This document shows, piece after piece, positions 42,246 to 52,778 of a stretch of DNA of 64,000 nucleotides. Position 1 is the first letter of the stretch, and every line of letters starts with the position of its first letter. Both the position numbers and the translations under genes were made by a program. This DNA is from Saccharopolyspora dendranthemae (GTDB lineage Bacteria > Actinomycetota > Actinomycetes > Mycobacteriales > Pseudonocardiaceae): NCBI RefSeq assembly GCF_007829955.1, contig NZ_VIWX01000007.1, positions 124,001-188,000 of the forward strand, read 5' to 3'. The notes under the pieces were generated by a model, which was not told where the DNA came from, searched no databases, and saw nothing but the letters and a program-made list of their open reading frames with translations.

Positions 42246-43904
42246 CTACGGGCCGGTACTCGATCGGGCGGTGGCCGGTTGGTCCGCCGCACGTCCCCGC
42301 CGTCGTGACGGTGGTCGTAACGGGATCGACGGGATCAGCGTGCCTCCCCGTCCGCGCAGGACCGTTTGCGCCAGGACCACGGCGAGCAGGACCGCGACCA
42401 CCACGAACCCGATCCAGTACACCGGTGGCAGCAGCACGCCGAGCGCGCCGCCGAACACCCAGCTCAGCTGCAGGATCGTTTCCGAGCGGCCGAACGCCGA
42501 GGCCCGCGAGGCCTCGGGCATGTCGCGTTGGATCACCGCGTCCAGGCACACCTTGGCCAGCGCTGAGGCGGTCGCGCCGACGAGGCCGACGATCACCGCC
42601 AGCGGTAGACCGGCCAGCACCGCGGCGCAGGTCGCGACCGCCAGCGCTGCGCCCAGGCAGCTGATGATCAGCCCGTCCGGCTTCTCGAAGGTCATCCGCG
42701 AGCCCAGGCCGTTGCCCAAGAAGCTGCCGGCCCCGGCAGCGCCTCCGACCAGGCCCAGCAGCACCAGCTGCATGGCCGGCTCGTGCTGGGTGTCGTGCTT
42801 GATCACGAAAGCGGCGAACAGCGTCAGGAACCCGGTCAGCACCCGGATCCCGCCGTTGCCCCACAGCGCCACCACGACGTGATCGCTCAGCGGAACCTTC
42901 CGCGAGCGCCCGGGATCGCCGATCGAGGTCTGCACCTCGCCCTCGGTGCTCTCCACCCAGCCCGGGATGCGCAGGCACAGCCACACCCCGGCCGCCGCCA
43001 TCGCGGCCATGAACCACAGCGCGCCCTCGGATCCCCACAGCCAGGCGAAACCGGAGGCGATCCCGCCGAACAGGCCGCCCGCGGCCAGGCCGAAGGCGGT
43101 GAGTCGCGAGTTGGCCTTGGTCAGCGTGATCTGCTCGGGGAGCACTCGTGGCGTCATCGCGGCCTTGAGCACGCCGAAGGACTTCGACAGCACCATGCAG
43201 CCCAGCGCGGCCGGGTAGAGCAGCCAGCTGTTGAAGTTCAGCGCCATCACGACCGCCAGCAGGACGCGCACCGCGAAGGACGCGGCCAGCGCCAGCCGCC
43301 TGCCCTGCTGGAGCCGGTCGAGGGCAGGGCCGATCACCGGTGCGATCACCGCGAACGGTGCGACCGTGATCAGCAGGTAGAGCGCGACCTTGTCCTTGCT
43401 CTCCGCCGTGGCCGCGGAGAAGAACAGGGTGTTGGCCAGCGCGACGGCCATCGCCGCGTCGACCGCGTAGTTGCCCATCCACGCGTAGGTGAACTTGGCG
43501 AGGCCCGAACGGTCGGCGCCGTCGGCGTGCGCGAGCGAGAAGAACAACCGCACCACGCGCTGCGTCAGGTCCCGGCTGCGCCACGCGGCGACGCGGGTGA
43601 CCGTCAGCTTCCTGGGCGGTGCCGCTCCGCGGGGTTGCTCGGGTTCCGGTTCCGGCGCGCCGGGGTGGTCCTCGGGCAGCGGCGGGAGCGGACCCGTGCG
43701 GTCGCGCGGGCGGTCGTAGTCGGGGTCGTCCTGCCAGGGGTAACGACGTTCGTCGGCGTCCTGAGGCGGCGGTTCGAACCGCTGCCCGGACCGCTGCTGC
43801 TCGGTGTACCAACCGCGCTTCCCGCGCTGGCCGGCGCCCCAGCCCGGGCGGCCCTGCGGCTCGTCCGAGTGCTGGTCACGTCGACGCATCCCCATGCCTG
43901 CCAT
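42246..43904 (-). CDS. MFS-like integral membrane protein (Rv0876c-like)
   Basis: A 552-residue protein. The first 95 residues are hydrophilic (Pro/Arg/Glu-rich); then about twelve helices, beginning FTYAWMGNYAVDAAMAVALANTLFF. The loop ALDRLQQGRRLALAASFA resembles the MFS 2-3 loop. The substrate is unknown. ATG 43904 follows AGGAGG by 9 nt. Operon with the DUF2771 lipoprotein, as in mycobacteria. Confidence 0.85.
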   Translation of the reverse strand: MAGMGMRRRDQHSDEPQGRPGWGAGQRGKRGWYTEQQRSGQRFEPPPQDADERRYPWQDDPDYDRPRDRTGPLPPLPEDHPGAPEPEPEQPRGAAPPRKLTVTRVAAWRSRDLTQRVVRLFFSLAHADGADRSGLAKFTYAWMGNYAVDAAMAVALANTLFFSAATAESKDKVALYLLITVAPFAVIAPVIGPALDRLQQGRRLALAASFAVRVLLAVVMALNFNSWLLYPAALGCMVLSKSFGVLKAAMTPRVLPEQITLTKANSRLTAFGLAAGGLFGGIASGFAWLWGSEGALWFMAAMAAAGVWLCLRIPGWVESTEGEVQTSIGDPGRSRKVPLSDHVVVALWGNGGIRVLTGFLTLFAAFVIKHDTQHEPAMQLVLLGLVGGAAGAGSFLGNGLGSRMTFEKPDGLIISCLGAALAVATCAAVLAGLPLAVIVGLVGATASALAKVCLDAVIQRDMPEASRASAFGRSETILQLSWVFGGALGVLLPPVYWIGFVVVAVLLAVVLAQTVLRGRGGTLIPSIPLRPPSRRRGRAADQPATARSSTGP

Positions 43905-43986
43905 CCTGCACCACCTCCTCCCGCTCGGACCGGGTTGCGGGTGAGCTCCTCCGCGCTCGTCGCCGCAACGCCCTCACGAATAAGGA

Positions 43987-44000
43987 GGCGGAAAACCGCC
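43987..44000 (-). terminator. Short hairpin after glutamine cyclotransferase gene
   Basis: GGCGG-AAAA-CCGCC (43987-44000) read on the minus strand is followed by TCCTTATT. A second small stem GATCACT/AGTGATC spans the stop codon (44045-44064). Confidence 0.4.
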
Positions 44001-44062
44001 GAGAAATACAGCTGGACACGATCTGGCGACGAAATAGAGGCCTAGATCACTCCGCCGAGTGA

Positions 44063-44902
44063 TCACTGGGGCACGAACCGAACCCGGAACATCGCGGGCC
44101 ACTTCTTCCCGGTGATCAGGAACTCGTCGGTCCCGGGCACCGCCGCGATGCCGTTGAGGACGTCGGCACCGGCCTGCTGCTCGGGACGCAGCAGCCCGCC
44201 GGCGTCCACGACCGCGGTGACCTGCCCGCTCGCCGGATCGATCCGCAGGATCTCGTCGCTGCCCCACACGTTGGCCCAGACCTGGCCGCCGACGCACTCG
44301 AGCTCGTTGAGCTCCTCGACCGAAGATCCCTCCTGCGTCACCGAGACCTCGCCGACCTGCGCGAACGTCACCGGATCGCGGAAGGTCAACCGGTCGCTGC
44401 CGTCGCTCATCACCAGGCGCCGACCGTCGGAGCACAGGCCCCAGCCCTCGCCGGGGTACTCCACTCGGCGCAGTTCGCGCAGGGTCGCGCGGTCCCGCTC
44501 GAAAGCAACCCCTTCCTGCCAGGTGAGCTGCCAGATACGGTCACCCGTGACGGTGATCCCCTCACCGAAGAACTCGGCGGGCAACCGGGCCTCGTGCCGA
44601 GCCGAACCGCTGAGCGGATCGGCGGCGCGGAGCACGGACGAGCCGCGCAGGCCGGTGCCTTCGTAGAGGGTCCCGTCGGCGATTTCCAGGCCCTGAGTGA
44701 ACGAGGAGCGGTCGTGCGGGAGCACGTTGATCACCTCGACGCGAAGGTGTGGCACGCTTCCCGGGTGCCCAACGCCCTGATCGGTTTGCTCGCGGTCGTC
44801 CTGGCCGTCGTGCTGCGCTGGTACCTGCGGCGCACACGCAACCCCGACTCCGATGGTGAGCAGCACTCCGCACAGGAGACGTCCAGTCTGAGCAAGTCGC
44901 AC
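44063..44902 (-). CDS. Glutamine cyclotransferase (glutaminyl-peptide cyclotransferase-like)
   Basis: A 279-residue exported beta-propeller enzyme. The pattern VINVLPHDRSSFTQGLEIADG, YEGTGLRGSS, EFFGEGITVTGDRIWQLTWQ and LNELECVGGQVWANVW is that of the plant-type glutamine cyclotransferase family, which forms N-terminal pyroglutamate. The N-terminus LLCGVLLTIGVGVACA looks like a signal sequence, with a Cys that could be lipid-modified although the lipobox is imperfect. GTG 44902 start; ribosome site weak. Divergent from the DUF3027 gene. Confidence 0.82.
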   Translation of the reverse strand: MRLAQTGRLLCGVLLTIGVGVACAPQVPAQHDGQDDREQTDQGVGHPGSVPHLRVEVINVLPHDRSSFTQGLEIADGTLYEGTGLRGSSVLRAADPLSGSARHEARLPAEFFGEGITVTGDRIWQLTWQEGVAFERDRATLRELRRVEYPGEGWGLCSDGRRLVMSDGSDRLTFRDPVTFAQVGEVSVTQEGSSVEELNELECVGGQVWANVWGSDEILRIDPASGQVTAVVDAGGLLRPEQQAGADVLNGIAAVPGTDEFLITGKKWPAMFRVRFVPQ

Positions 44903-45022
44903 CCCGAAAGCTTGACACGCCCGATCACTCCGAGTGTTGCTCCGCTCCGGAACAGCGGTCCTGCGACCCCGGCGGCGACACAGCCGACTGCGGCGCGGAG
45001 CGCGTACGGCACAATCGAGCAT

Positions 45023-45931
45023 GTGACGCCTATGCCTGCTCCGATGACCAGCCCAGGCGCGGATGCCCCGTACGACGATGCCGGGCAGCCTGCGGCCGAG
45101 CCGTTGAACCCGGAGCTCGCGGCGGCCGTGGATGTCGCCCGAGCTGCTGCGGAGGACGAGGCTCGTCCTGGTGACGACCCGATCGGCTCTCCGATCTTGA
45201 CGCTGGACACCACCGGCGAGGACTCGGAGACCGCTGCTGCGGAGAGCTCCACGCCGCCTCCGGTGGGCGCGCACGTCGGCGTCGAAGCCGAGGGCACGCA
45301 CGCCGTCACGCACCACTTCGAGTCGAACTACCCCGGCTACGTCGGCTGGCGCTGGGCCGTGACGGTCGCCAGCGTCGGCGCCGGCGAGCCGGTGACGGTC
45401 AGCGAAGTCGTGCTGCTGCCCGGTCCGTCGGCGCTGACCGCGCCGGACTGGGTGCCGTGGCGCGACCGCGTCCAGCCCGGTGACCTGGGTGCCGGCGACC
45501 TGCTGCCGACCAGCCCGGACGACCCGCGGTTGGCCCCCGGCCACCTGACCGGTGACGACGAGGAGTTCAGCGACGTCGCCAAGGAGGTCGGGCTCGGCCG
45601 CAAGCGCGTGCTCAGCTTCGAAGGACGCACGGATGCCGCCGAGCGCTGGCACTCCGGCGACTTCGGTCCCCGCGCTGACGCCGCGAAGCTCGCGCCCGCG
45701 GCCTGCGGCACCTGCGGCTTCTTCCTGAAGCTGTCGGGTTCCATGGGCGGTGCGTTCGGCGTCTGCGCCAACGAGTACGCACCGGCCGACGGTCGCGTGG
45801 TCAGCGTCGAGTTCGGCTGCGGGGCGCACTCCGAGGTCGACGTGGACGTCTCGTCCACCGTTCCGGTCGCCGAGATCGTCTACGACGACGCCACGCTGGA
45901 GTTCGAACCGCGCGGCACGGAGCGCGGGTGA
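45023..45931 (+). CDS. DUF3027 zinc-ribbon-like protein (Rv0877-like)
   Basis: A protein of about 302 residues. After an acidic Ala/Pro-rich start comes the DUF3027 core: HHFESNYPGYVGWRWAVTVA, VLLPGPSALTAPDWVPW and a Cys cluster CGTCGFFLKL, GVCANE and FGCGAHSE that could bind zinc. The start is uncertain: GTG 45023 sits 7 bases after CACAAT, a possible -10 of a leaderless transcript; ATG 45032 and 45044 are alternatives. It overlaps the next gene by 4 bases, so the two are coupled. Confidence 0.78.
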   Translation: MTPMPAPMTSPGADAPYDDAGQPAAEPLNPELAAAVDVARAAAEDEARPGDDPIGSPILTLDTTGEDSETAAAESSTPPPVGAHVGVEAEGTHAVTHHFESNYPGYVGWRWAVTVASVGAGEPVTVSEVVLLPGPSALTAPDWVPWRDRVQPGDLGAGDLLPTSPDDPRLAPGHLTGDDEEFSDVAKEVGLGRKRVLSFEGRTDAAERWHSGDFGPRADAAKLAPAACGTCGFFLKLSGSMGGAFGVCANEYAPADGRVVSVEFGCGAHSEVDVDVSSTVPVAEIVYDDATLEFEPRGTERG

Positions 45932-48906
45932 GCGAGCCCGACCGCTTCGACGCGGTCGGACTGCGCCGCGCGGTGCTGCAGTCCTGGGAGGCCTCGCCGA
46001 CCCGGTTCCGCGAGGACGCCAACGCGGAAGAGGACCTGAAGCTCGGCGGCTATCGCGACCGCCTCCTCGTCGAGCTCGCCCAGAACGCAGCCGACGCCGC
46101 CGGTTCCGGCGGAGTGCTGAGCGTCGAGCTCGTCGGCGACGAGCTCAGGGTCGCCAACACAGGCACCCCGCTGAGCGCTGAGGGCGTGGCCGCGCTGGCT
46201 TCGCTGCGCGCGTCGGCCAAGCGCGAAGGCGCTTCCGTCGGTCGCTTCGGCGTCGGCTTCGCCGCGGTGCTCGCGGTGTCCGAAGAGCCCAGCGTGCTGT
46301 CGACCTCGGGTGGTGTGGCGTTCTCCGCCGAGCGCACCCGGCAGGCCGCCGCGCAGCTGCCCGGTCCCGCCGAGGAGCTGTCCCGTCGTGAGGGCGCGGT
46401 TCCCGTGCTGCGGCTGCCGTGGGAGGTCGAGGGAACCCCGCCCGAGGGGTTCGCGACCGAGGTCCGGTTGCCGCTGCGCTCCGAAGTGGACGCCGCCGCG
46501 CTGCTGGACTCCTGCACCGACCAGGCCCCCGGGTTGCTGCTGGCGCTGCCCGCGCTGAGCGAGATCCGGATCGGCCGCCAGACGTGGCGCCGCGTCGACG
46601 AGGACGCCGATCGCGTCGTGGTGCAGGGGCCGGTGCGCAGCGATCGCTGGCTGGTGCACCGCGCTTCCGGGGCGTTGAGCCAATCCGTGCTCTCCGGGTT
46701 GGGCGCGGAGAACCGCTCGGCCGCGCACTGGCAGGTCACCTGGGCCGTTCCGCTGGACTCCGAGGGCGTGCCGATCCCGCTGGCCGAGGACGTGCTGCAC
46801 AGCCCGACGCCGACCGAGGAACGGCTGTCGCTGCCCGCCCGGCTGCTGGCGAGCGTTCCGGTCGAGGCCGACCGGCGTCGCGCCGCGGCGTCACCCGCCA
46901 CCGACGAGGTGCTGACCTTCGCCGCCGAGTGCTACCCGGCGCTGGTCGACAAGCTGCCCGGTGAGCACCGGACCGCCCTGGTTCCGCTGCCCGGCTTCCC
47001 GCTGTCCGACGTGGACGACAAGCTGCGGCAGGGCGTCAACGACCGGCTTCGGGTCTCGGCGTGGCTGCCCGGAGCTGCGGACAAGCCGGTCGCGCCGCTG
47101 GAAGCGCGCGCGCTGGAGTACGTCTCGTCCGAGCTGGTGGAACTGCTCGACGACGTCGTGCCCGGGCTGCTGGACCCGGAGCTGTCCGACGCCCGGCACC
47201 GCCGCTCGCTGCACGCCTTGGAGGTCAGCAGGCTCGGTGCCGCCGAGATCGTGGAGGCGGTCACCGGGCTCGGGCGCGAACCGAGCTGGTGGTACCGGCT
47301 CTACGACGCCTTGGCCCCGTTCGAGGACTCCGATCCGCAGGTCCGCGAGGAGTTCACCGCGCTGCCGGTCCCACTGGCCGATGGACGCACCGCGAGCGGC
47401 GTCCGCGACGTGCTGCTGAGTCATCCGGAGAGCGACCTGGACCCGGCCGCGCTCCTGTCCACGTTGGACATCTCCGGGCTGCGCATCGCGCACCCGGAGG
47501 CCACCCACCCGATGCTGGAGAAGCTCGGCGCGCACCCGGCCGGGCCTGCCGAGCTGCTGGACGCCCCGCCGCTCGCGGAGGCGGTGCGCAGCAGCGTGTC
47601 CGACGCGATGGCCGGAGCGGACGTGGGTCCCCTGGCCGAGGCCGTGCTGAAGCTGGTCGAGGAATCGCGGACGCGCGACTGGCTGGGTGCCCTGGCGCTG
47701 CCCGACGACGAGGGTGAGCACCGGCGCGCGGATGAGCTCCTGCTGCCCGAGGCCGCGCTGCTGTCGGTCATCGACACCGAGCACCTCGGCGGCGGAGCTC
47801 CGCTGTCGGTCCTCGACGCCGAGGTCGCGCAGCGCTGGCCGACCGAGCTGCTGACCTCCATCGGTGTCCTGGACGGCTTCGGCGTGCAGGTCGAGGAGTC
47901 CCCGGCGGAAGCGGACGAGAGGTTCCCCGACTCCCACCAGTGGTGGGCGGAGCAGGAGGCCGACCGTCCCGAGGAGTGGCCGCCGGCGAGGTTCGTCGGC
48001 ATCCGTGATCTCGACCTGGTCGCCGCCGACGCGTGGCCCGAGGCCATCAGCCTGCTCACCCGGGACCCGGAAACGTTGCGCGCGCTGCGCGAACCGCACG
48101 GCTACTCGGCCTGGTGGATCGCCCGCTACGCGCTGATCGAAGGGCACCCGCCGCGCCACTGGCGGCTGCCCGGTGCGGACGAGCTCGCCGGGGTCTACGA
48201 CCCGGTGCCCGAGGTCGAGCTCGACGAGGAGGCGCTGCGGCTGGCGGGTGTTCGCGCTGAGCTGCGGATCGACGACGGTGAGGACGCCGAGGACCTGCTG
48301 GAACGCCTGGGCGATTCGGACCGCGCGATCCGGGCGGGAACCGCGCTGCGCGCTCACCGGGTGCTCAGCGAGGCTGTCGCCGCGGGCGTGGTCGATCCCT
48401 CCGAGCTGGACCCGCCGGAGATGGTCCGTTCCGTCTCGGGTGCGGTGGTGAGCACCGGGCGCGCGGTCGTCCTCGACGAGCCGTGGATGCTGGGCGTCAT
48501 GGAGGCGCCGCTGGTCATCGCGGGTGGCAGCCCCGACCAGTTCGACGCCGAGGCGTTGGCCGAACTGCTCGACCTGCCGCTGGCTTCGGAGGAGAACACG
48601 CTGCGCGTGCCCGACGAGGGACGCACCCAGCGCTGGTCCGAGGTCGGCCGGGTCGCCTCCAGCTGCGAGCTCTTGGGCATCGCGGTTCCGGAGGGCGAGG
48701 TGGCCCTCCACGACAAGCTGCGCGTGCAGGCGTCGACCGGTGAGCACCAGGTGCACTGGTGGGTCGAACCGGCGGGCAAGGTCCACGCCGAACGCACTCC
48801 GGACGGCCTGGCGCGGGCGCTGGCCTGGGCGACGGGCTCGTGGCCTCAGCGCTTCGCCCTCACCGCTCTCCTGGCGGATCCGGAAGCCACGACGCTCCTG
48901 CGCTGA
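45928..48906 (+). CDS. Sacsin/Hsp90-like GHKL ATPase protein, 992 residues
   Basis: A large cytoplasmic protein. The N-terminal 160 residues contain a GHKL ATP-binding fold: N-box VELAQNAADAAGSGG (near residue 50), G1 VANTGTPLS and G2 SVGRFGVGFAAVLAVSE. This matches the sacsin N-terminal/HSP90-like group found in actinomycetes. The remaining 800 residues show no domain I recognise and are rich in Leu, Glu and Ala with even codon use. GTG 45928 overlaps the DUF3027 stop (GTGA). A chaperone-type role is inferred only from the ATPase fold. Confidence 0.82.
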   Translation: MSEPDRFDAVGLRRAVLQSWEASPTRFREDANAEEDLKLGGYRDRLLVELAQNAADAAGSGGVLSVELVGDELRVANTGTPLSAEGVAALASLRASAKREGASVGRFGVGFAAVLAVSEEPSVLSTSGGVAFSAERTRQAAAQLPGPAEELSRREGAVPVLRLPWEVEGTPPEGFATEVRLPLRSEVDAAALLDSCTDQAPGLLLALPALSEIRIGRQTWRRVDEDADRVVVQGPVRSDRWLVHRASGALSQSVLSGLGAENRSAAHWQVTWAVPLDSEGVPIPLAEDVLHSPTPTEERLSLPARLLASVPVEADRRRAAASPATDEVLTFAAECYPALVDKLPGEHRTALVPLPGFPLSDVDDKLRQGVNDRLRVSAWLPGAADKPVAPLEARALEYVSSELVELLDDVVPGLLDPELSDARHRRSLHALEVSRLGAAEIVEAVTGLGREPSWWYRLYDALAPFEDSDPQVREEFTALPVPLADGRTASGVRDVLLSHPESDLDPAALLSTLDISGLRIAHPEATHPMLEKLGAHPAGPAELLDAPPLAEAVRSSVSDAMAGADVGPLAEAVLKLVEESRTRDWLGALALPDDEGEHRRADELLLPEAALLSVIDTEHLGGGAPLSVLDAEVAQRWPTELLTSIGVLDGFGVQVEESPAEADERFPDSHQWWAEQEADRPEEWPPARFVGIRDLDLVAADAWPEAISLLTRDPETLRALREPHGYSAWWIARYALIEGHPPRHWRLPGADELAGVYDPVPEVELDEEALRLAGVRAELRIDDGEDAEDLLERLGDSDRAIRAGTALRAHRVLSEAVAAGVVDPSELDPPEMVRSVSGAVVSTGRAVVLDEPWMLGVMEAPLVIAGGSPDQFDAEALAELLDLPLASEENTLRVPDEGRTQRWSEVGRVASSCELLGIAVPEGEVALHDKLRVQASTGEHQVHWWVEPAGKVHAERTPDGLARALAWATGSWPQRFALTALLADPEATTLLR

Positions 48907-48925
48907 ACCGGGACGTTCCGGGCGT

Positions 48926-49225
48926 TCAGGTGTCGAGGCCGGAGAGGCCCTGCCAAGACCCCCTGGACCCCCGGCGCGCGGCGTTGCGCTGCCAGCGGAA
49001 GACCCCGTAGCCGATGACGCCGAGCGCGGTGCCGGCGATGCAGGTGAAGAACTGAATGCCGACGGTGCCGTCGGCGAGGTCGTTCCAGCCGAACAGCACG
49101 ACGCCGGCGAACCACAGCGCGGTCCCGATCAGCAGCACCGGCGTCGGGTCCGCGAGCCTGCGCGGCAGCGGGGGGACCGGTCGATGCGCTGCCTCGGAGG
49201 GGGCGGTTTCGCCGTCTTGTGCCAC
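48926..49225 (-). CDS. DUF2530 small membrane protein (Rv0879c-like)
   Basis: A 99-residue protein with a Pro-rich start (PVPPLPRRLADPTPVLL), two helices (PVLLIGTALWFAGVVLFGW and FFTCIAGTALGVIGYGVF) and a basic tail. DUF2530; function unknown. Converges with the sacsin-like gene, 19 bases apart. Confidence 0.75.
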   Translation of the reverse strand: MAQDGETAPSEAAHRPVPPLPRRLADPTPVLLIGTALWFAGVVLFGWNDLADGTVGIQFFTCIAGTALGVIGYGVFRWQRNAARRGSRGSWQGLSGLDT

Positions 49226-49287
49226 GTCAGGCAGGCTACTCCCGGTAGAACGGCCCGCGCACAGGCCACCGCGATTGGAAAGTTCGA

Positions 49288-50754
<1,467 letters not shown>

Positions 50755-50768
50755 CCTGCGATTTCTGG

Positions 50769-50815
50769 AGAGGGGCGTTCGATTCCCGGAAGGGGAGGCG
50801 AGCGCCCCTCTTTCG
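50769..50815 (+). terminator. Intrinsic terminator after purine permease
   Basis: AGAGGGGCGTTCG (50769-50781) pairs with CGAGCGCCCCTCT (50799-50811) with one mismatch, followed by TTCGCGTT. Confidence 0.8.
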
Positions 50816-50949
50816 CGTTCGGGGCCGGGATTGATGCAGACCAATTCGGGTCGGGCGTCTCCTTCATCCCAAATGCTCCCTGTCGGGCACCGGGCTGGTT
50901 AAGGTATGCCACCACTGGTCGAGAGATCAGTTTGTCCGAATTCCCGAGA

Positions 50950-50970
50950 TAGTTTGGTAGACTAACGACG
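50950..50970 (+). promoter_or_regulatory. Candidate leaderless promoter and operator of marR
   Basis: TAGT-N7-ACTA (50950-50964) is an inverted repeat within AGTTTGGTAGACTAAC. It overlaps TAGACT (50958-50963), a fair -10 box placed 6 bases before the GTG start, so the mRNA may be leaderless and self-repressed. No Shine-Dalgarno is present. Confidence 0.42.
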
Positions 50971-51404
50971 TGTCCGATATCGCGGAGCGCGAGCGCACCC
51001 TGGCAAGCCGGCTGCGGCTCGCCGTCGTTCGCCTGAACCGGCGGCTGCGCGCGCAGCGAGCCGACTCGGCTCTCACGCTGTCCCAGCTGTCCGCCCTCTC
51101 GTGCCTGCACAAGGCGGGGTCGATGACGCCCGGCGAACTGGCGGCGAAGGAAGGCGTTCAGCCACCATCGATGACCAGGGTCATCGCGGCGCTGGAGGAC
51201 AACGGCCTGGTGGCTCGACGGGCTCACCCGACCGACGGCCGGCAGGCCATCGTCGAGGTGACCGAAGCCGGCCAGGCCCGGATCGAGGAAGAGGTCTCGA
51301 TCCGGGAGCGCTGGCTCGACCAGCACCTCGCGGAACTGGACGACGACGAGCTGGCGGTGCTGTCGCGGGCCGCCGAGATCATCGACCGGTTGGCCAGTCG
51401 ATGA
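50970..51404 (+). CDS. MarR-family regulator (Rv0880-like)
   Basis: A 144-residue winged-helix regulator: LTLSQLSALSCLHKAGSMTP, GELAAKEGVQPPSMTRVIAALEDNGLVARRAHPTDGRQ (recognition helix and wing, read in parts). Dimer-forming helices flank it. GTG 50970 without ribosome site suggests leaderless translation. It precedes an MFS exporter by 31 bases, a usual MarR target. Confidence 0.9.
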   Translation: MSDIAERERTLASRLRLAVVRLNRRLRAQRADSALTLSQLSALSCLHKAGSMTPGELAAKEGVQPPSMTRVIAALEDNGLVARRAHPTDGRQAIVEVTEAGQARIEEEVSIRERWLDQHLAELDDDELAVLSRAAEIIDRLASR

Positions 51405-51435
51405 CGCAGGAGCGCTGAGAGGGGTACGCGGAAGC

Positions 51436-52764
51436 GTGGTTGACCAAGCTCGAAGGTCTGCGGAGAACGACGACGCAGAAGCCCCGGTCAACCACCGCAC
51501 GTCATCCGCGGCGGACCGGGGCGCGGAACCCGGCGGAGGCATGTTTCGCTCGCTGCGCGAGCGCAACTACCGCTACTACGCGTCCGGTCAGGTCGTCTCG
51601 CTCACCGGCACCTGGATGCAGCGGGCCGCTCAGGACTGGCTCGTGCTCGAGCTCTCCGGTGGCAGCCCCGCCGCGCTCGGCGTGGCGGTCGCTCTGCAGT
51701 TCCTCCCGACGCTCGCGCTCACGCTGTGGGCCGGGGTGTTCGCCGACCGCTTCGACAAGCGCACGATCCTGATCGTCACGCAAACCGCCCTCGGGCTGTG
51801 CGGCTTCGCGCTGGGGACGCTCGACGTCACCGGGATCGCCGTCCTCTGGCACGTCTACGTGCTCTGCTTCGTGCTCGGGTGCTTCTCGGCGGTGGACGCG
51901 CCGGTGCGGCAGTCCTTCGTGGTGGAGATGGTCGGCCCCGCGCAGCTGACCAACGCCGTCGCGCTGAACTCGATGACCTTCAACCTGGCCCGCATCGTCG
52001 GGCCCGCGATCGCCGGACTGGCCATCACCGCCGTCGGCACCGGATGGGTGTTCCTGGCCAACGGGCTGAGCTCGGTGGCCGTGGTGGTCGGCCTGCTGCT
52101 GATGGACGCCGCCGCCTTGCACCGGCCGAGAGCGGCGGGCAAGGAGCGCGGCCAGCTCCGCGCGGGCCTGCGCTACGTGCGCGGGCGGCCGGACCTGGTC
52201 GTGGTGATGGTGCTGATGTTCTGCGTCGGTGCCTTCGGGATGAACTTCGAGAACACCTTCGCGGTGATGGCCCGCAACGTCTTCCACCGCGAGGCCGATG
52301 GCTACGGAATCCTCATCACCATGCTCGCGGTGGGCACGCTGACCGGCGCGACGCTGGCCGCCCGCCGCAGCGGCAAGCCCGGCTCGCGGCTGCGGCTGAT
52401 GCTCCTCGGCGCGGGGGCGTTCGGGGCGTTGGAGGCGCTGGCAGGGCTGATGCCCGGCTACTGGATGTTCGCGGTGTGCCTGATCCCGGTCGGCATCGCG
52501 GTCATGACCTTCACCACCAGTGCGAACTCGACCGTGCAGTTGGCCGTGGACCCGACCATGCGAGGCCGGGTGATGGGCCTCTACATGCTGCTGTTCATGG
52601 GCGGCAAACCGCTCGGTGGTCTGGCCTCCGGCTGGCTCGCGGAGGTCCTCGGCCCGCGCTGGCCGCTCGTGCTCGGCGGTCTGCTCTCGCTCGCCGCTGC
52701 GGTGGGCGGTGCCCTGGCGCTGTCGCACCAGCGCAAGAGGGGGTTGATCCCGTCGCTAGGTTAG
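51436..52764 (+). CDS. MFS exporter (EntS/MFS_3-like)
   Basis: A 442-residue transporter. A 35-residue acidic start precedes FRSLRERNYRYYASGQVVSLTGTWMQ, typical of MFS_3 exporters; the loop AGVFADRFDKRTILI matches the MFS 2-3 loop. About 12 helices. Relatives export siderophores or drugs. GTG 51436; Met36 (51541) is an alternative start. Probably co-transcribed with marR. An iron box overlaps its stop codon. Confidence 0.87.
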   Translation: MVDQARRSAENDDAEAPVNHRTSSAADRGAEPGGGMFRSLRERNYRYYASGQVVSLTGTWMQRAAQDWLVLELSGGSPAALGVAVALQFLPTLALTLWAGVFADRFDKRTILIVTQTALGLCGFALGTLDVTGIAVLWHVYVLCFVLGCFSAVDAPVRQSFVVEMVGPAQLTNAVALNSMTFNLARIVGPAIAGLAITAVGTGWVFLANGLSSVAVVVGLLLMDAAALHRPRAAGKERGQLRAGLRYVRGRPDLVVVMVLMFCVGAFGMNFENTFAVMARNVFHREADGYGILITMLAVGTLTGATLAARRSGKPGSRLRLMLLGAGAFGALEALAGLMPGYWMFAVCLIPVGIAVMTFTTSANSTVQLAVDPTMRGRVMGLYMLLFMGGKPLGGLASGWLAEVLGPRWPLVLGGLLSLAAAVGGALALSHQRKRGLIPSLG

Positions 52765-52774
52765 GCTAACCTAA
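52744..52774 (+). promoter_or_regulatory. IdeR/DmdR-type iron box overlapping a promoter
   Basis: CTAGGTTAGGCTAACCTAA (52756-52774) matches 18 of 19 bases of the IdeR/DmdR consensus TTAGGTTAGGCTAACCTAA. It overlaps the -10 of a good promoter: TTGATC (52744-52749), 17-bp spacer, TAACCT (52767-52772). Repression by iron-loaded regulator is expected. No coding sequence follows on this strand. Confidence 0.75.
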
Positions 52775-52778
52775 TACT

